Source: Oscillospiraceae bacterium (GTDB lineage: Bacteria; Bacillota; Clostridia; Oscillospirales; Ruminococcaceae). From it: a stretch of DNA of 45,283 bases. The DNA is taken from contig JAGAKZ010000020.1 in NCBI GenBank assembly GCA_017848115.1, forward strand, positions 1 to 45,283, written 5' to 3'. Made by a program: the position numbers and the translations under genes. Positions within the stretch are counted from its first letter, which is position 1, and every line of letters starts with the position of its first letter. The notes below the pieces were generated by a model. That model did not search any database and was not told the DNA's origin. It saw only the letters and a list, made by a program, of their open reading frames with translations. Shown here piece after piece: positions 35,097-45,283 of this stretch.

Positions 35097-35787
35097 ACAG
35101 CCCTCTCTTTCTGCTGATACAAATATCTGTTACAGTTACAGCAAGCATAAGTATAATTAGTGTGATTATATCAGTTGTTGAATGATTATATGTATTGTAT
35201 AAAACAATATCAAGGTTCGGTATATGCATATCAAAAAGATAAACAAACATCAGTATGATAAGGCTTGACATAATTGCAAAACCGCTGTTGCCTGATTTGT
35301 ATATCAAAAACGCAATACGGCTTAAAAAATATATAAATATGATATAAACAACAGTCATAGTGAAGATATCAATATAGTTGTTTTTTTGTTTGCATTGTAT
35401 TGCTATGACCAGACTATAGGATAAGACATAAAAAATGATTTTGCAAAGAGGCTTTCCATAAATTATTTGGTACAGTTCTTTATAATTTTCTGTTCTGCAA
35501 GCAATCATGGAATAATATTTTTTAGGTTTGGATAAAAACTCACAACTTAATAATAATCCGACAAAAAGAAAGCTTATTGGAATCATAAGTATCATAATAT
35601 TTTGTTCGTCTATATATTCAATAGTTTTATAATCGTTATTGATAAAAATCAAATTTAGTATATCATTATTATCAAATCTGCTTATATCGTTGTCATAATG
35701 CTTTATAAGAGTACTTGATGCCATACAAAATGATATTTCTCCGATAATTCCGCCAATCGCTGACGCTATAATATTTTTTCCTACCAT
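35086..35787 (-). CDS. ABC-2-type permease subunit 2
   Basis: 233 residues with about six hydrophobic segments and little else that is diagnostic. It overlaps the first permease gene by 7 bases and the ATPase gene by 11. Size, topology and partner genes match the paired small permeases (LanE/LanG, BcrB-like) of peptide-immunity ABC transporters. I recognise no family motif. Confidence 0.65.
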   Translation of the reverse strand: MVGKNIIASAIGGIIGEISFCMASSTLIKHYDNDISRFDNNDILNLIFINNDYKTIEYIDEQNIMILMIPISFLFVGLLLSCEFLSKPKKYYSMIACRTENYKELYQIIYGKPLCKIIFYVLSYSLVIAIQCKQKNNYIDIFTMTVVYIIFIYFLSRIAFLIYKSGNSGFAIMSSLIILMFVYLFDMHIPNLDIVLYNTYNHSTTDIITLIILMLAVTVTDICISRKRGLYVY

Positions 35788-36611
35788 TTCACTGCATTCC
35801 TTTGTTTAAAAATATAAATCAATATAATAAATATCGATATAATAAAAAACGGCAACAGAGGAATGAAATTTTCAAAAGTTGAATAAACAGTATTAAATGC
35901 ACACACACAACCAAATATCTGATATTTATATAATCCTAAAATTCCGCCCAAAATATATGAATCACCCAGATACAGTAGCATGGGGACGATTATAACATAA
36001 TGCTTTTTTCTTGTTATAAGTGCAATAGAACAACCCAGAAGACTAAAAACAAATCCTATTGCAAAGTATATGGTAAAACTCATAAAAATAAAAAACAGAT
36101 AAGGATGTCTGTGGTAAAAACCATCAGGAAATACAGAGGCAAAACCGCCGATATTTTGTATTTGTGGTACCATAAAAACCGCACCGACTGAGAAAAAAAC
36201 CGAAAAAACTGCTGAAATAACAAGTCCGCCGATAAAAGAATGATTAATTATTCCGTAAGCTAAATTTTTGCCGTAGTTTTTAAATCTTGCAGGGTAAGAA
36301 TAGTATCCGTTTAATTCATCACAAAAAGGTAAAACTGTTATAAGAGAAAATAACGGGAAAATATATACTGTATACCGCATAGCAGAATCGATATATCGTT
36401 CCCACGTTAAAATTCCGATAATAAATTGATATTTTGCGTTATCGGCTTCTTCTTTGGTGGATATAGCAAGATCCTCTGCATAATAATCCATTGTGATTAT
36501 TTCAATAAAATAACTCGCAAACGCCCATGAGATCCATAGAATTAACAGCATTGATGTAAAACTGACAACATTATACTTATTGAAAAATCTGTATTTTGAT
36601 ATAACCTTCAT
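35781..36611 (-). CDS. ABC-2-type permease subunit 1
   Basis: 276 residues, about six membrane helices, with an extracytoplasmic acidic stretch between helices 1 and 2 ('MDYYAEDLAISTKEEADN'). First gene of the six-gene minus-strand operon, with GGAGG 8 bases before its ATG and regulator boxes upstream. Presumed membrane half of the immunity-like transporter. Low direct sequence evidence beyond topology and context. Confidence 0.65.
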   Translation of the reverse strand: MKVISKYRFFNKYNVVSFTSMLLILWISWAFASYFIEIITMDYYAEDLAISTKEEADNAKYQFIIGILTWERYIDSAMRYTVYIFPLFSLITVLPFCDELNGYYSYPARFKNYGKNLAYGIINHSFIGGLVISAVFSVFFSVGAVFMVPQIQNIGGFASVFPDGFYHRHPYLFFIFMSFTIYFAIGFVFSLLGCSIALITRKKHYVIIVPMLLYLGDSYILGGILGLYKYQIFGCVCAFNTVYSTFENFIPLLPFFIISIFIILIYIFKQRNAVKW

Positions 36612-36680
36612 TCCGTCACCTCCGATATCTATATAATAAAGGATTTGGAATGGTTATGTTTTAATTTATGATTATTAAAT

Positions 36681-36697
36681 GTTTAAGAAAAGTTTAA
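36681..36697 (-). promoter_or_regulatory. Candidate response-regulator binding site
   Basis: On the minus strand TTAAAC occurs at 36697-36692 and again at 36686-36681, spaced 11 bases from start to start, about 70 bases upstream of the first permease gene. This is the usual layout of OmpR-family operators, and it suggests autoregulation of the cassette. No near-consensus -10 could be fixed. Confidence 0.5.
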
Positions 36698-36707
36698 TGT
36701 ATACGTG

Positions 36708-36772
36708 AAATTATCTGATTAAAATTAAAAAAAGGTACATTTTCATGTTTGGATTTGAAAATGTGCCTTTTT
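36708..36772. repeat. 65-bp direct repeat, copy 2, with terminator-like hairpin
   Basis: Second copy of the repeat at 31992-32056 (7 mismatches). Stem 36730-36744 with 36757-36771, one GU pair. No gene on either strand clearly reads into it: the operon to its left runs away from it, the antitoxin starts after it, and the tRNA has its own terminator. So it looks like a leftover copy. Confidence 0.8.
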
Positions 36773-36856
36773 CATTATGCTGCTGTTAATTTATTCGAAG
36801 AATTATGCTACAATAATAACAGCAAAAACATTTATGAATTTTTTAGGAGGGATTTT

Positions 36857-37099
36857 ATGCCGAATATCAAACCTGTATCGGATTTGCGAAATTATACAGA
36901 AGTTCTTCGTGATATTGCTGTAGGTGAACCTGTATTTCTAACTAAAAACGGAAGAGGGCGTTATGTGATTTTAGATATAGAAGAATATGAGAAACAGTGT
37001 GCGTCTTTAAAGTTACTTTCTGCACTTTCAAATGCTGAAAAAACTGCTGAGGAGCAAGGTTGGCTTTCTAAAGAAGAAGCTGATAATTTATCAAAATAA
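36857..37099 (+). CDS. Phd/YefM-type antitoxin (orphan)
   Basis: 80 residues from the ATG at 36857 (AGGAGGG plus 6 bases), not the longer open frame from 36749, which would start inside the repeat. 'IKPVSDLRNYTEVLRDIAVGEPVFLTKNGRGRYVILDIEEYE' is the typical Phd/YefM N-terminal DNA-binding fold. The C-terminal part, which normally wraps the toxin, is present but short. No RelE/Doc toxin follows: a terminator and a tRNA on the opposite strand come next. Either a solitary regulator or the remnant of a toxin-antitoxin pair. Confidence 0.85.
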   Translation: MPNIKPVSDLRNYTEVLRDIAVGEPVFLTKNGRGRYVILDIEEYEKQCASLKLLSALSNAEKTAEEQGWLSKEEADNLSK

Positions 37100-37105
37100 A
37101 AAAAT

Positions 37106-37142
37106 AATCCGAACACCTCGTTACTAAAACAGTGTTCGGATT
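37106..37142. terminator. Bidirectional intrinsic terminator
   Basis: 11-bp perfect stem (37106-37116 with 37132-37142) between the antitoxin gene and the convergent tRNA gene. Confidence 0.85.
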
Positions 37143-37156
37143 TATTAATATTCCAG

Positions 37157-37240
37157 TGCGGATAACAGGACTTGAACCTGCACCGGGTTGCCCCGACTAG
37201 CACCTGAAGCTAGCGCGTCTGCCAATTTCGCCATATCCGC
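37157..37240 (-). tRNA. tRNA-Leu (anticodon CAG)
   Basis: 84 bases on the minus strand. Acceptor stem GCGGATA/TATCCGC with discriminator A, anticodon stem CTAGC/GCTAG with loop TTCAGGT (anticodon CAG, 37206-37204), a long class II variable arm (TCGGGGCAACCCGG), and T-arm GGTTCAAGTCC. CCA is not encoded. Confidence 0.95.
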
Positions 37241-37264
37241 ATATATGTTATTTACGACTTAACA

Positions 37265-37293
37265 ATTATAACATATTTATAATGAAAATGCAA
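37265..37293 (-). promoter_or_regulatory. Promoter of tRNA-Leu
   Basis: On the minus strand TTGCAT (37293-37288), 17-base spacer, TATAAT (37270-37265), 24 bases before the mature 5' end. Confidence 0.7.
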
Positions 37294-37327
37294 GCTTTTT
37301 TTTACAGAAAAAATATCTATTTTTATA

Positions 37328-37355
37328 TTGACTTTTTTGTCAGGTTTGTTATAAT
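37328..37355 (+). promoter_or_regulatory. Promoter of the polysaccharide operon
   Basis: TTGACT (37328-37333), 16-base spacer, TATAAT (37350-37355); leader of about 95 nt. The 357-base gap 37100-37456 otherwise holds the tRNA, its promoter and the terminator at 37106. Confidence 0.65.
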
Positions 37356-37456
37356 GAAAAGTGTGCGTATATGATTGTTTGAGCACGGGGATTATGTGGT
37401 CGGAATGAAAAGAAATTAATTTATATATGTATAATTAACAGGATTTTGATAATATT

Positions 37457-38812
37457 ATGAAAAAAAGAGACAAGTATAAAAGAACGCTTCATTTGGCGTC
37501 AGCTATTGTGAATATTTCACTTCTTACTGCAGCGTTTGCTCTGGTATGGTATTTATGCTATTCTAAAGAAATAGTTCTTCCTTTTTACAGGAAGGGTAAC
37601 TGGATGGTCATAGGGATATATGCAGTTATAACTATAATATTCAATAAAGTATACGGAAGTTATGACGTAGGTTATCTCAAAAAGACAGAAGCTTTTTACT
37701 CTCAGATAATTTCTGTTTTTGTGGTCAATACTATAGAATATTGTCAGATAAGCGTGATAGGGCGTGATTTCATGCACTTTATGCCTATCGTATTTCTTAC
37801 TATGCTGGATATAATAATAGTACTGACATGGACGCTCTTATACGGGGCGCTGTACAAAAAACTTTATCCGCCACGGAAAATGATAATAGTCTACGGCAGT
37901 AAAAATGCAAGCAATCTTGTTATGAAGATGTGCAGACGTGAAGATAAATACATAATAGCCGAATCAATAAGTGATGACAAGGATTTTGAAGTTATAAAAC
38001 AGAAAATTGATGAATACAATGGTGTAATAATGTATGACCTTCATGATACTTTCAGAAATGATATACTGAAGTACTGCTTCGACACATCAAAGAGAGTCTA
38101 TCTTGCTCCGAAGATATCGGATATAATCATAAGAGGAGCAGATGAGATAAATCTTTTTGATACCCCATTGCTTTTGTGTCGCAATGACGGTCTGGCATTT
38201 GAGTCGAGGGTAGCCAAGAGAATATTTGACGTGGTATTTTCTTTGATACTTATACCTTTTCTTGCACCTTTTATGCTTATTGCTGCGATAGCGGTAAAGA
38301 TGTACGATAAAGGACCTGTTATATATAAACAGGAACGACTTACTATAAACGGAAAAAGATTTTTTGTATATAAGTTCAGAAGCATGATAACTGATGCCGA
38401 AAAAGATGGAGTTGCCCGTCTTGCATGTGACGATGATGACAGAATAACTCCTGTGGGAGCTTTTTTGAGAAAGTGTCGGCTTGATGAACTGCCTCAGATC
38501 TTCAATATTTTAAAGGGTGATATGTCTTTTGTAGGTCCGAGACCCGAACGTCCGGAACTTGCAGAAGAATATGAAAAAGAAATGCAGGAGTTCAGTTTCA
38601 GACTCACGGTAAAAGCCGGACTTACGGGTTATGCTCAAATCATGGGAAAATATGACACAACACCGTATGATAAGCTGAAAATGGACCTCATGTATATAGA
38701 AAAGTTCAGTATGTTAAATGACATAAAAATAATACTGATGACTATTAAAACCATGATTTTTCCGGGTTCAACAAATGAAACCGAAAATATGTCAGGGAAA
38801 GGGAAAAAGTGA
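37457..38812 (+). CDS. Polyprenyl-phosphate sugar-1-phosphate transferase (initiating enzyme)
   Basis: 451 residues. Four membrane helices in about 1-130, a CoA-binding-like soluble domain (about 140-245), a further membrane helix at about 268-290 and the bacterial sugar transferase domain (to about 440) with 'KRIFDVVFSLILIPF', 'YKQERLTINGKRFFVYKFRSM', 'RKCRLDELPQIFNILKGDMSFVGPRPERPE' and 'GLTGYAQIMGKYDT'. Such enzymes load the first sugar phosphate onto undecaprenyl phosphate at the inner membrane face. It heads the operon of sugar-nucleotide and glycosyltransferase genes. The first sugar is not predictable from sequence alone. Confidence 0.92.
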   Translation: MKKRDKYKRTLHLASAIVNISLLTAAFALVWYLCYSKEIVLPFYRKGNWMVIGIYAVITIIFNKVYGSYDVGYLKKTEAFYSQIISVFVVNTIEYCQISVIGRDFMHFMPIVFLTMLDIIIVLTWTLLYGALYKKLYPPRKMIIVYGSKNASNLVMKMCRREDKYIIAESISDDKDFEVIKQKIDEYNGVIMYDLHDTFRNDILKYCFDTSKRVYLAPKISDIIIRGADEINLFDTPLLLCRNDGLAFESRVAKRIFDVVFSLILIPFLAPFMLIAAIAVKMYDKGPVIYKQERLTINGKRFFVYKFRSMITDAEKDGVARLACDDDDRITPVGAFLRKCRLDELPQIFNILKGDMSFVGPRPERPELAEEYEKEMQEFSFRLTVKAGLTGYAQIMGKYDTTPYDKLKMDLMYIEKFSMLNDIKIILMTIKTMIFPGSTNETENMSGKGKK

Positions 38813-38840
38813 AAAACAGGCGAAAGGAAATGGTTGATTA

Positions 38841-40983
<2,143 letters not shown>

Positions 40984-41000
40984 GAATGTGAGAGGACAGT

Positions 41001-42149
41001 ATGAATATTTCATTTGATGTACTGCCGCTCATAAGTGATAACATGTCCGGAATAGGATATTGTCAGGCGGGCCTCGTGGGTGAGATGGTAAAGTCACACC
41101 CTGAGGACCGTTATTTATACGAATATTTTTCGAGAAAAGACCATGAAGTGAAACGTAACAGACTCAAAGCGTATATGCATGAAAATTGTGATATAAATGA
41201 ATCACATTTTTCAGGTTTTCTTTACAGGTGTATAATGAATATGATACCTGTACCGTATAGTCTGTTTTTTGGAAAAAAATCAGAGCTTACACATTTTTTT
41301 AATTATATAATACCACCTTTTGTACATGGGAAAAAGGTAGTTACTATTCACGATATGGTTGTGAAAGCTTATCCGGAAACCGTAAGATTCCGCACAAAGC
41401 ATCTTCTCAATACCGGAATGAAAAAATCAATGAAGCGTGCAGATGTAATAATAACAGATTCAGAGTTCAGCAAGTCTGAAATAGAAAAATATTTTCCTCA
41501 GTACAGCCATAAAGTACAGGTTGTATACTGCGGAGTAAACAGTGATAAATTTTATCCTGTTGAAGATAAGAGCGTTGTAGAAAAAGTGAAGAGATCACTT
41601 GATATCGAAGGCGAGTATTTCTTGTATCTCGGAACTATAGAGCCGAGAAAAAATCTTGAACGTCTTATAGAAGCGTACAGCCTTCTTCTTAAAAAAGATG
41701 AAAATGTTCCGCGCCTTGTTATGGCAGGCGGAAAAGGGTGGCTCAACAGTAATATTTATCAGAAGGTCGTAGAACTTAAACTTGAAAAATATGTTCAGTT
41801 TACAAAATATATACCCGATGAAGACCTCTGCCCGCTTATAAACGGTGCAACGGCATTTGTGTTTCCGTCTATTTATGAGGGATTTGGAATGCCACCTCTT
41901 GAGGCTATGGCGTGCGGTGTTCCTGTTGTATGTTCAAAAGAGGCATCACTGCCTGAAGTAGTAGGTGATTGTGCTGTTATGACAGATGCATATGACCCTC
42001 AGTCCATAGCAGACGGAATGTACAGGATATATTCGGACAAGGCTCTTGCTGAAGAACTCAGAGTACGCGGTCTTCAGCGTGCAAAGGAATTTACATGGCA
42101 CAGATTTTCAGAAAAATTACACGGAATATATGAGGCGGTTTTAAAATGA
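41001..42149 (+). CDS. GT4-family glycosyltransferase
   Basis: 382 residues, GT-B fold. The C-terminal half has '[20 protein letters not shown]' and '[24 protein letters not shown]' (EX7E-type motif), typical of GT4 mannosyl/rhamnosyl transferases. N-terminal '[20 protein letters not shown]' is the acceptor side. No signal peptide; cytoplasmic, membrane-associated. It probably adds mannose or D-rhamnose to the lipid-linked oligosaccharide. Overlaps the next gene by 4 bases (ATGA). Confidence 0.88.
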   Translation: MNISFDVLPLISDNMSGIGYCQAGLVGEMVKSHPEDRYLYEYFSRKDHEVKRNRLKAYMHENCDINESHFSGFLYRCIMNMIPVPYSLFFGKKSELTHFFNYIIPPFVHGKKVVTIHDMVVKAYPETVRFRTKHLLNTGMKKSMKRADVIITDSEFSKSEIEKYFPQYSHKVQVVYCGVNSDKFYPVEDKSVVEKVKRSLDIEGEYFLYLGTIEPRKNLERLIEAYSLLLKKDENVPRLVMAGGKGWLNSNIYQKVVELKLEKYVQFTKYIPDEDLCPLINGATAFVFPSIYEGFGMPPLEAMACGVPVVCSKEASLPEVVGDCAVMTDAYDPQSIADGMYRIYSDKALAEELRVRGLQRAKEFTWHRFSEKLHGIYEAVLK

Positions 42150-43264
42150 AAATTTTACAGGTAAATAAATTATACAGTCCTCATATAGGCGGAATAGAGC
42201 GTGTAATACAGGATATTTCAGAAGGGCTTAACAACAGACACGATATAAATGTACTTGTATGTCAGCCGAAGGGAAAAACAGCTGATGAAGTGATAAACAA
42301 TGTCAGAGTCAGACGTTCGGGCAGTATCGGAACATATTTTTCCTGCCCTGTTTCTTTTAAGTTTTTATCACATTTTAGAAAAATGGCAAAGACTGCTGAT
42401 ATTGTTCACTGTCATCTCCCGTTTCCGCTTTCGGATATAGCTTGTCTGTTGTCAAAATATAAGGGGAAAGTAGTAATAAGCTGGCACAGTGATGTGGTAA
42501 AGCAGAAAAAACTCATGTTTTTTTATAAGCCGATAATGAATGCGTTTTTAAAACGTGCCGATCGTATCTTTGTAGCTACTCCCGGTCATATAGACGGTTC
42601 AGCCTATCTGAAACCCTACAGGGAAAAATGCAGTATAGTTCCGTATGGTCTGGATATAAGTGCATATGAAAATGCAGAATTTTCTCCTGTACTTAGCAAT
42701 AAACTTACAGTCAGTTCCTCGAAAAAACTGCTTTTTACAGGAAGACTTGTCTATTACAAAGGAATAGATGTACTTCTGAGAGCTTTGAAATATACAACCG
42801 ACTGCGAGCTTTTCATAGCCGGTGACGGAGTACTTCGTGAAATGCTTTTGCAGGAAGCGCAAAAGAGCGGTATAACAGACAGAGTTCATTTTCTTGGTGT
42901 TCTTTCTGATTCAGACTTAAAATCTGCTATGCATGACTGCGATGTGTTTATACTTCCGTCAGTAGAAAACAGTGAAGCTTTCGGAATAGTACAGATGGAA
43001 GCTATGGTTTACGGAAAACCGGTAATAAACACATCATTACCTACAGGCGTTCCTTATGTGAGCCTTGACGGAGTGAGCGGTATTACTGTTCCGCCAAAAG
43101 ATGAAAAGGCACTCGGAGAGGCGATAGAAAAGCTTGTCCATGATGATATACTGCGTGAACAGTACGGAAAAAAAGCATATGAACTTGTAAGAGAAAAATA
43201 TGCTATGGAAAAAGTGATCAGCAGAATAGAGGATATATATACAGAACTTATAAAAGGGGAGTGA
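42146..43264 (+). CDS. GT4-family glycosyltransferase
   Basis: 372 residues, GT-B fold. 'VNKLYSPHIGGIERVIQDIS' at the N-terminus is the usual nucleotide-sugar/acceptor Gly loop, then 'LLFTGRLVYYKGIDVLLRAL' and 'FILPSVENSEAFGIVQMEAMVYGKPVINT' with the EX7E motif. Start overlaps the stop of the previous transferase, so both are made together. Donor is likely GDP-mannose or GDP-D-rhamnose; not provable from sequence. Confidence 0.9.
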   Translation: MKILQVNKLYSPHIGGIERVIQDISEGLNNRHDINVLVCQPKGKTADEVINNVRVRRSGSIGTYFSCPVSFKFLSHFRKMAKTADIVHCHLPFPLSDIACLLSKYKGKVVISWHSDVVKQKKLMFFYKPIMNAFLKRADRIFVATPGHIDGSAYLKPYREKCSIVPYGLDISAYENAEFSPVLSNKLTVSSSKKLLFTGRLVYYKGIDVLLRALKYTTDCELFIAGDGVLREMLLQEAQKSGITDRVHFLGVLSDSDLKSAMHDCDVFILPSVENSEAFGIVQMEAMVYGKPVINTSLPTGVPYVSLDGVSGITVPPKDEKALGEAIEKLVHDDILREQYGKKAYELVREKYAMEKVISRIEDIYTELIKGE

Positions 43265-43271
43265 GAATGAT

Positions 43272-44213
43272 ATGAAAGCATTGATAATAGGTGCAGCCGG
43301 ATTTGTAGGCGGATATCTTATAAATCATTTAAGCAGTGATTGTGGTTTTGAAGTATGTGCTACAAAACTCTGCGGTGAGAAAATAGAGAATGAAAATATT
43401 TCAGTATATGACCTTGATATCATGAACAAAGAGGATATCATCTTACTTCTTCAGAAAGAAAAACCTCAGCAGATATATCATCTGGCGGCTCAGAGTTCTG
43501 TAAGTGTTTCATGGGACAAACCTCAGCTTACAGCAGATATAAATATAAAAGGAACGATAAATCTTCTTGAAGCGGTTCGTGAATCAGGGTATTCTCCGAA
43601 AATACTTCTTGTAGGTTCAGGAGAGGAATATGGGTATGTGCTAAATGGAGAAGTCCCGATAACCGAAGATACTCTCATGCGTCCCGGAAATATTTATGCT
43701 GTTACAAAAGCCTGTCAGGGTATGCTCGGAGAAGTTTATGCGCGCGCATACAATATGGATATAGTTATGGTTCGTGCTTTCAATCACATAGGACCTTTGC
43801 AGTCAGATACATTTGTTATAGCTGATTTCTGCAAACAGGTAGCATTTATAGAGGCTGGGAAAAAGCCTCCTGTAATAAGTGTCGGAAATCTTGACGCAAA
43901 GCGTGATTTCACCGATGTTCGTGATATAGTAAGAGCATATTCGTTGCTCATGCAGAGCGGAAAAAAAGGTGAAACCTACAACGTAGGAAGCGGAAAAGCA
44001 GTAAGTATCAGAAATATGCTTGATAAAATACTTTCATATTCAAAGGTGAAGATCAATATAGAAACCGACCCGAAACGTTTAAGACCAAGTGACGTTCCGA
44101 TAATAGAAGCCGATATATCAAAACTTTGTGCTCATACGGGCTGGAAGAGAAATATCTCCATAGATGACACGATAGAGGATATATTGGAATATTGGAGAAA
44201 TATAGCGAAATAA
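43272..44213 (+). CDS. rmd: GDP-6-deoxy-D-mannose (GDP-D-rhamnose) reductase
   Basis: 313-residue short-chain dehydrogenase/reductase: 'LIIGAAGFVGGYLINHL' nucleotide-binding loop, 'YHLAAQSSVSVSWDKP', catalytic 'GSGEEYG' and YxxxK in 'NIYAVTKACQG', then 'VRAFNHIGPLQS' and 'DAKRDFTDVRDIVRAY'. These segments fit RMD better than GDP-fucose synthase, which is why D-rhamnose is proposed as product. Together with manC and gmd it forms a complete path from Man-1-P. Fucose synthase or a related reductase remains possible. Last gene of the operon; a terminator follows. Confidence 0.82.
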   Translation: MKALIIGAAGFVGGYLINHLSSDCGFEVCATKLCGEKIENENISVYDLDIMNKEDIILLLQKEKPQQIYHLAAQSSVSVSWDKPQLTADINIKGTINLLEAVRESGYSPKILLVGSGEEYGYVLNGEVPITEDTLMRPGNIYAVTKACQGMLGEVYARAYNMDIVMVRAFNHIGPLQSDTFVIADFCKQVAFIEAGKKPPVISVGNLDAKRDFTDVRDIVRAYSLLMQSGKKGETYNVGSGKAVSIRNMLDKILSYSKVKINIETDPKRLRPSDVPIIEADISKLCAHTGWKRNISIDDTIEDILEYWRNIAK

Positions 44214-44215
44214 TA

Positions 44216-44255
44216 AAAAAGACATGGCATCAGGTAGTGAAAGTCATGTCTTTTT
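44216..44255 (+). terminator. Intrinsic terminator of the polysaccharide operon
   Basis: 11-bp stem AAAAAGACATG/CATGTCTTTTT (44216-44226 with 44245-44255) with an 18-base loop. Confidence 0.85.
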
Positions 44256-44335
44256 GTATTTGTTTATGAGTGGATTTTTTTCCTCAAATATAGTATAATG
44301 AATATGATAATCAACGAGAACGGAGGAAGGAAAAT

Positions 44336-45283
44336 ATGGGAACATACTTCAACCCTTCAAACGGAGGATTCAGAAAAGCGTCAAGAGATGAGATATATGT
44401 AGACAAGACAGGTCTTATAAATATATTGAACCGCAGACTCATGGCAGAAAAAAACTGTATATCTGTAAGCCATGCCCGCAGATTCGGAAAATCACAGGCA
44501 GCACGAATGATAGATGCATATTACAGTCGTGGTTGTGATTCAAGAGAATTGTTTACGGGCTTAAAAATATCGGAGTCAGAGGATTTCTTAAAGCATCTTA
44601 ACAAGTACAATGTAATTCATATTGATATGGCGTCAATGACAGATGGACATTCAGATGATTTTCTTGAAAATATGAAGAGAAAATTATACGAAGATATAAA
44701 TGAAGAATTGAATACAGAAATAAATCCTGTACAGGATATTTCAGAAACTATAAATAAAATTTATAAAAAGACAAAAACAACTTTTGTAATTATAATAGAT
44801 GAATGGGACTGCGTTGTCAGAAACTTTTCATACACACCCACACTTGTACACGAATATCTGCAGTTTCTGCACTCGCTGTTTAAAAGTGAAGAATCACAGG
44901 AGTTTCTTGCACTCGGATATATAACGGGAATACTGCCGATAAAGAAAATAGAAGATGAATCAGCACTTAACAATTTTCTGGAATACACTATGATCGATTC
45001 AGAAGAATTGACAGAATATTTCGGATTTACAGAAAAAGAAGTAGAAATACTTTGTGAAAAATACGATATGAATACAGATTCGGTGAAGGAATGGTATGAC
45101 GGATATCTGATAGACGGACAGCATATGTACAATCCAAATTCGGTATACAATGCAATGATGAGAAAAAAATTTGATTCATACTGGAAAAATACATCGGCAT
45201 TCAGTACAATAAATACATTCATTACGATTAATTTTGACGGACTCAAAGAAGATATAATGAAAATGTTATCCGGAGAGATGGTA
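44336..45283 (+). CDS. AAA-ATPase-like protein (PF09820 type), 3' end outside the window
   Basis: Starts at the ATG 44336 (CGGAGGAAGG before it) and stays open to the last base, giving 316 residues. 'EIYVDKTGLINILNRRLM' and the P-loop-like 'SVSHARRFGKSQAARMI' are hallmarks of the AAA-ATPase-like family, and 'FVIIIDEWDCVVRNF' is its Walker B. In most members the P-loop region reads SRPRRFGKS; here it is SHARRFGKS. Full proteins usually end in a PD-(D/E)XK nuclease-like domain, which would lie beyond the window. Function of the family is unknown; it is common in many copies in gut anaerobes. Confidence 0.85.
   Translation, partial: MGTYFNPSNGGFRKASRDEIYVDKTGLINILNRRLMAEKNCISVSHARRFGKSQAARMIDAYYSRGCDSRELFTGLKISESEDFLKHLNKYNVIHIDMASMTDGHSDDFLENMKRKLYEDINEELNTEINPVQDISETINKIYKKTKTTFVIIIDEWDCVVRNFSYTPTLVHEYLQFLHSLFKSEESQEFLALGYITGILPIKKIEDESALNNFLEYTMIDSEELTEYFGFTEKEVEILCEKYDMNTDSVKEWYDGYLIDGQHMYNPNSVYNAMMRKKFDSYWKNTSAFSTINTFITINFDGLKEDIMKMLSGEMV

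Noticed and set aside
32059-36705. Prophage, transposon or integrative element
   Set aside because: No transposase, integrase or terminal inverted repeats were found; only the 65-bp direct repeats support movement.
36749-36856. Longer N-terminus of the antitoxin
   Set aside because: It would begin inside the terminator-like repeat without SD; the ATG at 36857 has AGGAGGG at good spacing.

Overview
The window looks like a chromosomal stretch of an AT-rich, Gram-positive anaerobe of the Ruminococcus type. The evidence is a type IV pilus system without a secretin, dockerin and cohesin-like modules, Thr-rich linkers, a GH5 cellulase-like lipoprotein, clear Shine-Dalgarno (SD) sites and many near-consensus sigma-A promoters. 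The genus is inferred from this mixture; there is no rRNA gene to confirm it.

Layout. Bases 573-13382 are a nearly complete type IV pilus locus: platform protein PilC, a fused PilM-PilN, PilO, a very large PilX-like minor pilin, two more minor pilins, prepilin peptidase (opposite strand), PilB and PilT ATPases, and two pilins with identical N-termini, each behind a consensus promoter. A YfhO-family membrane protein follows. Bases 16008-29875 hold exported proteins: a two-cohesin CAP-domain protein, a dockerin CAP-domain protein, an 802-residue protein made of five tandem domains that look like the globular head of the local pilins, an LRR protein with C-terminal dockerin, a 1292-residue surface protein with a translationally coupled 35-residue peptide, and a GH5 lipoprotein. 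An aquaporin and a divergently transcribed collagen-like protein follow. Bases 32107-36611 (minus strand) are a two-permease/ATPase/lipoprotein/response regulator/histidine kinase operon that resembles a stand-alone lantibiotic-immunity system; it is bracketed by two 65-bp direct repeats. Then come an orphan Phd/YefM-type antitoxin, tRNA-Leu(CAG), a surface-polysaccharide operon predicted to make and transfer GDP-D-rhamnose/mannose sugars (37457-44213), and the start of an AAA-ATPase-like gene cut by the window end.

How the parts may work together. PilB/PilT, PilC, PilMN, PilO and PilD would build and retract the pilus, PilA-type subunits form the fibre, and the large PilX-like protein probably sits at the tip. 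The neighbouring dockerin, cohesin-like, LRR and pilin-head-repeat proteins suggest a locus for contact with plant fibre or other cells. This functional link is inference from gene order and shared sequence features.

The most unusual observation is the protein at 19348-21756, whose repeats match the pilin head but which has no prepilin N-terminus. Others are the structured leader before the main pilin, a ribosome binding site separated from its start codon by a hairpin, an intrinsic terminator in the aquaporin leader, and the repeat-flanked immunity cassette.
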